From: Staphylococcus sp. NRL 16/872
Lineage (GTDB): Bacteria > Bacillota > Bacilli > Staphylococcales > Staphylococcaceae
Assembly: GCF_022815905.2 (NCBI RefSeq)
Contig: NZ_CP119327.1
Coordinates: 1-64,000 of the forward strand
Direction of reading: 5' to 3'
DNA length: 64,000 nucleotides
The notes under the pieces were generated by a model, which saw only the letters and a list, made by a program, of their open reading frames with translations, was not told the origin of the DNA and made no database searches. A program made the translations under genes and the position numbers. Below, one piece after another: positions 60,438-64,000 of this stretch. Within the stretch, counting starts at the first letter, position 1, and every line of letters starts with the position of its first letter.

Positions 60438-61106
60438 GTGAAAGTACTGTTAATAGAAGATAATGCTATGATTGGCGAATTAACTAAGAAAATGCTGGTA
60501 ATGAAGCGTTATCAAGTAGATTGGTTAAAGACTGGAGATGAAGTGATGGAGTATCTAGCTTTCAACAGTTATGACATTTTGTTAGTAGATTGGATGTTGC
60601 CCAATCAAAGTGGGATTGAAATTATAGAACAAATTCGAAATGAAAATATTAATGTTCCAATTATTATGTTGACTGCTAAATCGCAAACTGCTGATAAAGT
60701 AACAGGTTTAACGGTGGGAGCTGATGATTACGTGACTAAGCCCTTTGAATTTGAGGAGTTAGAGGCACGCATTTTAGCCGTGATGAAAAGAGCTACTTCG
60801 TTACAATCCAATACAAAACAGTTAGGTAATATCATCTATTACTATCAACAACATCAATTTACGGTAAATGATGAGGTTATAGGTTTTTCTCAAAAGGAGT
60901 ACCAATTGTTGGAACTTCTTTTTCTGAATAAAATTGTATCTAAAGAGCTAATTATTGAGAAAATATGGAATATTGATCAAGTCGTTACGAATAACAATGT
61001 CGATGTATTGGTGAAAATTTTACGGAAAAAGCTCAAAAAAGTGAAAGCTACTATAGAAATTAAAAGTATACGTGGCGTGGGCTATAAATTGGAAGTTATG
61101 TCATGA
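60438..61106 (+). CDS. OmpR-family response regulator
   Basis: The 222 residues have a receiver domain (phospho-acceptor Asp in ILLVDWMLPNQSG, about 52; Lys in YVTKPFEFEE, about 101) and a winged-helix output domain (about 128-222). The start is the GTG at 60438, with GGAG upstream. The stop overlaps the kinase start (ATGA). The next genes (DUF2231 and a cation exporter) suggest metal or envelope stress control; the exact stimulus cannot be named. Confidence 0.9.
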   Translation: MKVLLIEDNAMIGELTKKMLVMKRYQVDWLKTGDEVMEYLAFNSYDILLVDWMLPNQSGIEIIEQIRNENINVPIIMLTAKSQTADKVTGLTVGADDYVTKPFEFEELEARILAVMKRATSLQSNTKQLGNIIYYYQQHQFTVNDEVIGFSQKEYQLLELLFLNKIVSKELIIEKIWNIDQVVTNNNVDVLVKILRKKLKKVKATIEIKSIRGVGYKLEVMS

Positions 61107-62251
61107 AGCAATATCATTTTTGGAAGGCGTTTTTACGCTATACGACGTTATTAATATTATTACTTATTGCTTTATTTATCAGTATTATCTTAATGTTTAG
61201 TTGGGATGTTAATCATGAAATCAATGAGACGGCTGAAGGGCAAACGGCTAGCGTGAAGTATGCTATTGAGCATAATAATAAAGTAAATGAAGGGCATAGT
61301 TTCTTTATTATGAATGGTAAAACGGTAGAGGATAATCATACGCCCTTTACTGAAGAAGAGCTGAAACATCGATTTGTAGATAAAGTGAAGACTCCACATG
61401 TAGATGAAAGTCATAAAGGAATATTTGATATAAGAACTACGCAACTTTCTAACAATAGAACATTATATAGCTTAACGAATGTACGTGACTTTTATGAAAC
61501 AAAACAGTTTCTTAATCGTGAGTTATTAATTGCATTTATTTTCACATTTATATTAATGATAGCTATGGCTTATTATTTAGCTCGCCGTCCAGTGATTGTA
61601 TATGAAAAGCTTATGGAAGAACAGCAAACTTTTGTTCAAAATGCCTCTCATGAAATGAAGACGCCGATTGCTTCTTTACTGTTAGGTACGCAATATTTAG
61701 AAATGCTTGATAAAAACCATTTGTCTGAAGAAGGACAAAATACGCTATCTCAAATGAAGATAGAGGTTTCCTATATGCAACAATTAATTGAAACAATGCT
61801 ACAAGATAATATCGATAATGATAAAGCAGAAAGTGTTGATATTTCTAAAATCTTTGATGAAATCATTGCTACTACAGAAAACGTTTATCAGACAACGATT
61901 CAAAGAAGATACCAATCTCAATTAACGTTTACAATTAAACCTTTACACGCTAAACAAATATTAAATATTTTGTTGGAAAATGCTTTTCATCATAATTCGA
62001 GTAATGTTCAAGTGAATGTAAGTGCTTTTAAAACAATGAATGGGCTACAAATAGAAGTTTCTGATAATGGTAAAGGCATTGATAAGGCAGAACAAGATAA
62101 AATTTTTCAACGTTTCTATCAAGTAGATAAAGGAATGAAAGGTTCTGGTATTGGTCTGTCACTCTTAAGAAATATTATCTACCAATACGGGGGCACGATT
62201 GAGGTAGAATCACAATTAGAAAAAGGCACAAAATTTATTATTAAACTTTAA
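61103..62251 (+). CDS. Sensor histidine kinase
   Basis: The 382 residues have two membrane helices (about 12-33 and 142-160) around an extracellular loop of about 105 residues, HisKA with the phospho-His in NASHEMKTPIASLL near 182, and a HATPase domain with NAFHHNSSNV, VSDNGKGIDKAEQ and GSGIGLSLLRNI. There is no clear HAMP domain. It pairs with the overlapping response regulator gene. Confidence 0.9.
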   Translation: MKQYHFWKAFLRYTTLLILLLIALFISIILMFSWDVNHEINETAEGQTASVKYAIEHNNKVNEGHSFFIMNGKTVEDNHTPFTEEELKHRFVDKVKTPHVDESHKGIFDIRTTQLSNNRTLYSLTNVRDFYETKQFLNRELLIAFIFTFILMIAMAYYLARRPVIVYEKLMEEQQTFVQNASHEMKTPIASLLLGTQYLEMLDKNHLSEEGQNTLSQMKIEVSYMQQLIETMLQDNIDNDKAESVDISKIFDEIIATTENVYQTTIQRRYQSQLTFTIKPLHAKQILNILLENAFHHNSSNVQVNVSAFKTMNGLQIEVSDNGKGIDKAEQDKIFQRFYQVDKGMKGSGIGLSLLRNIIYQYGGTIEVESQLEKGTKFIIKL

Positions 62252-62320
62252 AACTTCAGTTTCATTTCAGTTTTCTTCTCTATATTTAACGTATTAAGAA
62301 ATTTAGAGGAGTTGAAGAAA

Positions 62321-62737
62321 ATGCCATTACATCCATTATTTGTCCATTTTCCAATTGCATTATTATCACTAGCAACGATTATTGCTATCGTCAATTTGTT
62401 TTTCAAGAAATTTCAATTGGCTAGAACATTAACCGTCCTACTTATAACAGGAATGATATTTGGTGTCGTCAGTTATATGTTAGGAGATAGCGGCGAATTT
62501 TATGCAATGCAACACTACGGCGTCGACCATGTTAGAAAGTTAGTTCATTTACATGAAAAGTTTGCTCTTTTTGCGCTTATGTCTTATGGTCTGGCTACTA
62601 TTACTCAGCTTATCGAGACATGGTTTACTAAATATAGAAAAGCAAGCAGTATCGCCACAGTTATTTTAACTATCATTGGTTTCATATTATTAATTATCGC
62701 GGGTCATTTAGGAGCTAGTATTACTTATGCACAATAA
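62321..62737 (+). CDS. DUF2231 membrane protein (138 aa)
   Basis: Four membrane helices (about 9-27, 38-58, 83-100, 112-134) carry the family pattern MPLHPLFVHFPIALL with conserved His residues at about 4 and 9. I prefer the ATG at 62321 behind GAGGAG; a TTG three codons earlier is open. It is 14 bases upstream of the cation exporter. DUF2231 proteins are often near metal or haem genes; no activity is established. Confidence 0.85.
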   Translation: MPLHPLFVHFPIALLSLATIIAIVNLFFKKFQLARTLTVLLITGMIFGVVSYMLGDSGEFYAMQHYGVDHVRKLVHLHEKFALFALMSYGLATITQLIETWFTKYRKASSIATVILTIIGFILLIIAGHLGASITYAQ

Positions 62738-62750
62738 AGGAGGTGAGTGA

Positions 62751-63707
62751 ATGAAACAAACCTATTTTCATCATATTGAACATAGTAAAGTTCAACAACA
62801 GTCTAAACATACATTGTGGATTACATTAGCTATTACTATTTTCTTTACTATAGTCGAATTTACAGGTGGTATATTATCAAATTCGCTAGCATTATTATCT
62901 GATTCATTTCATATGTTGAGTGACGTTGTTGCCTTGGTATTATCTATGTTAGCCATCTATTTTGCGAAACGTAAGCCTAATTCACGATTTACTTATGGTT
63001 ATTTACGCTTTGAAATTTTAGCAGCATTTTTAAATGGATTAGCCTTAGCAGCAATTTCTGTGTGGATTTTTTATGAAGCAATCATGCGCATAGTCTATCC
63101 ACAACAAGTTGAAAGTAATTTAATGATAGTCATTGCGACAATCGGGCTAATTGTGAATATTGTGCTTACGATTATTTTAATGAGATCATTGAAAAGTGAA
63201 AACAATATCAATATTCAAAGTGCGTTATGGCACTTTATGGGAGATTTACTTAATTCAGTAGGCGTCATTGTAGCAGTACTATTGATTCATTTTACAGGTA
63301 TTCAGCTATTTGACCCTATTCTAAGTATGATTATCTCTATTATTATCTTTCGTGGTGGGTATAAAATTATGCGTAATGCATGGATGGTATTAATGGAAGC
63401 AGTGCCTAAAGAGTTAGATACAGATGAAGTGATTGCAACAATTAAATCTGTGCCCAACGTATTAGACGTTCATGAATTTCATTTGTGGGCAATTACGATA
63501 GATCAATATTCATTAAGTGCACATGTAGTTTTAGATAGTCAACGTAGTGAAGACGCTTATAAAAGTATTAATCAAATTGAAGAATTATTAAAAACAAACT
63601 ATGGGTTAGCTCATACCACACTCCAAATTGAACATTTAACAATTAATCATCTTGATGATGCTTATTTTAATGACATAAAAGAAGAAGCAAGGAATAAATC
63701 GAGATAA
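62751..63707 (+). CDS. Cation diffusion facilitator (CzcD-like zinc/cobalt exporter)
   Basis: CDF proteins export divalent metals using proton antiport. The 318 residues have six membrane helices (about 24-210) and a cytoplasmic C-terminal domain (about 215-318). The metal sites show as FHMLSD near 53 and WHFMGD near 160, both HxxxD, the zinc-type pattern. The ATG follows AAAGGAGGTGAG. Regulation by the two-component system upstream is plausible but unproven. Confidence 0.92.
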   Translation: MKQTYFHHIEHSKVQQQSKHTLWITLAITIFFTIVEFTGGILSNSLALLSDSFHMLSDVVALVLSMLAIYFAKRKPNSRFTYGYLRFEILAAFLNGLALAAISVWIFYEAIMRIVYPQQVESNLMIVIATIGLIVNIVLTIILMRSLKSENNINIQSALWHFMGDLLNSVGVIVAVLLIHFTGIQLFDPILSMIISIIIFRGGYKIMRNAWMVLMEAVPKELDTDEVIATIKSVPNVLDVHEFHLWAITIDQYSLSAHVVLDSQRSEDAYKSINQIEELLKTNYGLAHTTLQIEHLTINHLDDAYFNDIKEEARNKSR

Positions 63708-63722
63708 AATATGATAGTTTTT

Positions 63723-63759
63723 AAGAATTTAGAGCTATATTTCTCTAAATTCTTTTTTA
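63723..63759 (+). terminator. Intrinsic terminator after the cation exporter
   Basis: AAGAATTTAGAG (63723-63734) pairs with CTCTAAATTCTT (63743-63754) and a T-run follows. Confidence 0.85.
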
Positions 63760-63843
63760 TATCTAAATAGACAGAATATTGACAATTTTCAGTAAAATAG
63801 TAATATTTATATATATTTCTGCTGTATAGAAAAGGATGCTTCT

Positions 63844-64000
63844 ATGAATATTCAGACTATAAATTTATTATTATTTGATGTCATTTCGTCTATTGGTTCT
63901 AAAATTTTTACTTTCGCTTGTGCATTTTATATTTTAAAAAATACGCACTCTCCGACTGTATACACATTGTATTTAACAATAATTGTGCTTTCTACTGTGT
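63844..64000 (+). CDS. Transporter-like protein, truncated by the window edge
   Basis: An open frame starts at the ATG at 63844 behind AAAGGATG and runs to the edge (52 codons). It begins MNIQTINLLLFDVISSIGSK, then has FTFACAFYILK and a hydrophobic run. This resembles the first helices of major-facilitator transporters, but only a small part is visible. Confidence 0.5.
   Translation, partial: MNIQTINLLLFDVISSIGSKIFTFACAFYILKNTHSPTVYTLYLTIIVLSTV

Overview
The window looks like the replication-origin region of a low-GC coagulase-negative Staphylococcus. It opens with dnaA-oriC-dnaN-yaaA-recF-gyrB-gyrA and continues with the backbone order nnrD, serS, azlCD, metX, yybS-like, gdpP, rplI, dnaB, purA, tRNA-Glu/Asp, walRKHIJ and rlmH (orfX). 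From memory this matches the S. aureus order except that hutH, which lies between nnrD and serS there, is absent. The species cannot be fixed by eye.

Region 1 (1-30576) is the conserved backbone. It carries the origin with DnaA boxes and a DnaA-trio-like run, a T-box before serS, a SAM riboswitch before metX, the essential WalRK operon, and a family of palindromic intergenic repeats around 9.3-9.7, 18.6-19.4 and 28.3-28.5 kb. Three repeat copies contain a hairpin whose paired bases change together.

Region 2 (about 30577-48759) is a staphylococcal cassette chromosome (SCC) of about 18 kb without mec, integrated at the 3' end of rlmH. Both att copies and the terminal inverted repeats can be read. 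It carries a type I restriction-modification operon (hsdR, a half-size hsdS-like gene, hsdM, hsdS), the SCC accessory cluster (a uracil-DNA-glycosylase-inhibitor homologue, a 30-residue ORF, DUF960, DUF1643, a 73-residue protein), a putP proline symporter between two ~380-bp direct repeats, the recombinases ccrB/ccrA, a 20-codon ORF, the replicative helicase cch with its partner ORF, and two divergent genes of unknown function beside the distal att. The ~380-bp repeat holds palindromes and GGGAT/ATCCC motifs and is a candidate replication origin for the cassette, duplicated around putP.

Region 3 (48760-64000) is a species-variable, surface- and metal-oriented region: an MsrA-like reductase with a Fur-like box, several small membrane proteins (two of them paralogues), IsaB, an orphan zinc-binding lipoprotein with a near-consensus Zur box, a DUF5067 lipoprotein, an M23-like peptidase without a conventional start at its ribosome binding site, a DUF3267 metalloprotease-like membrane protein, a pair of membrane-anchored proteins (one EF-hand-like), a tRNA-dihydrouridine synthase, and a two-component system followed by DUF2231 and a cation-diffusion exporter. 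A transporter-like gene runs off the right edge.
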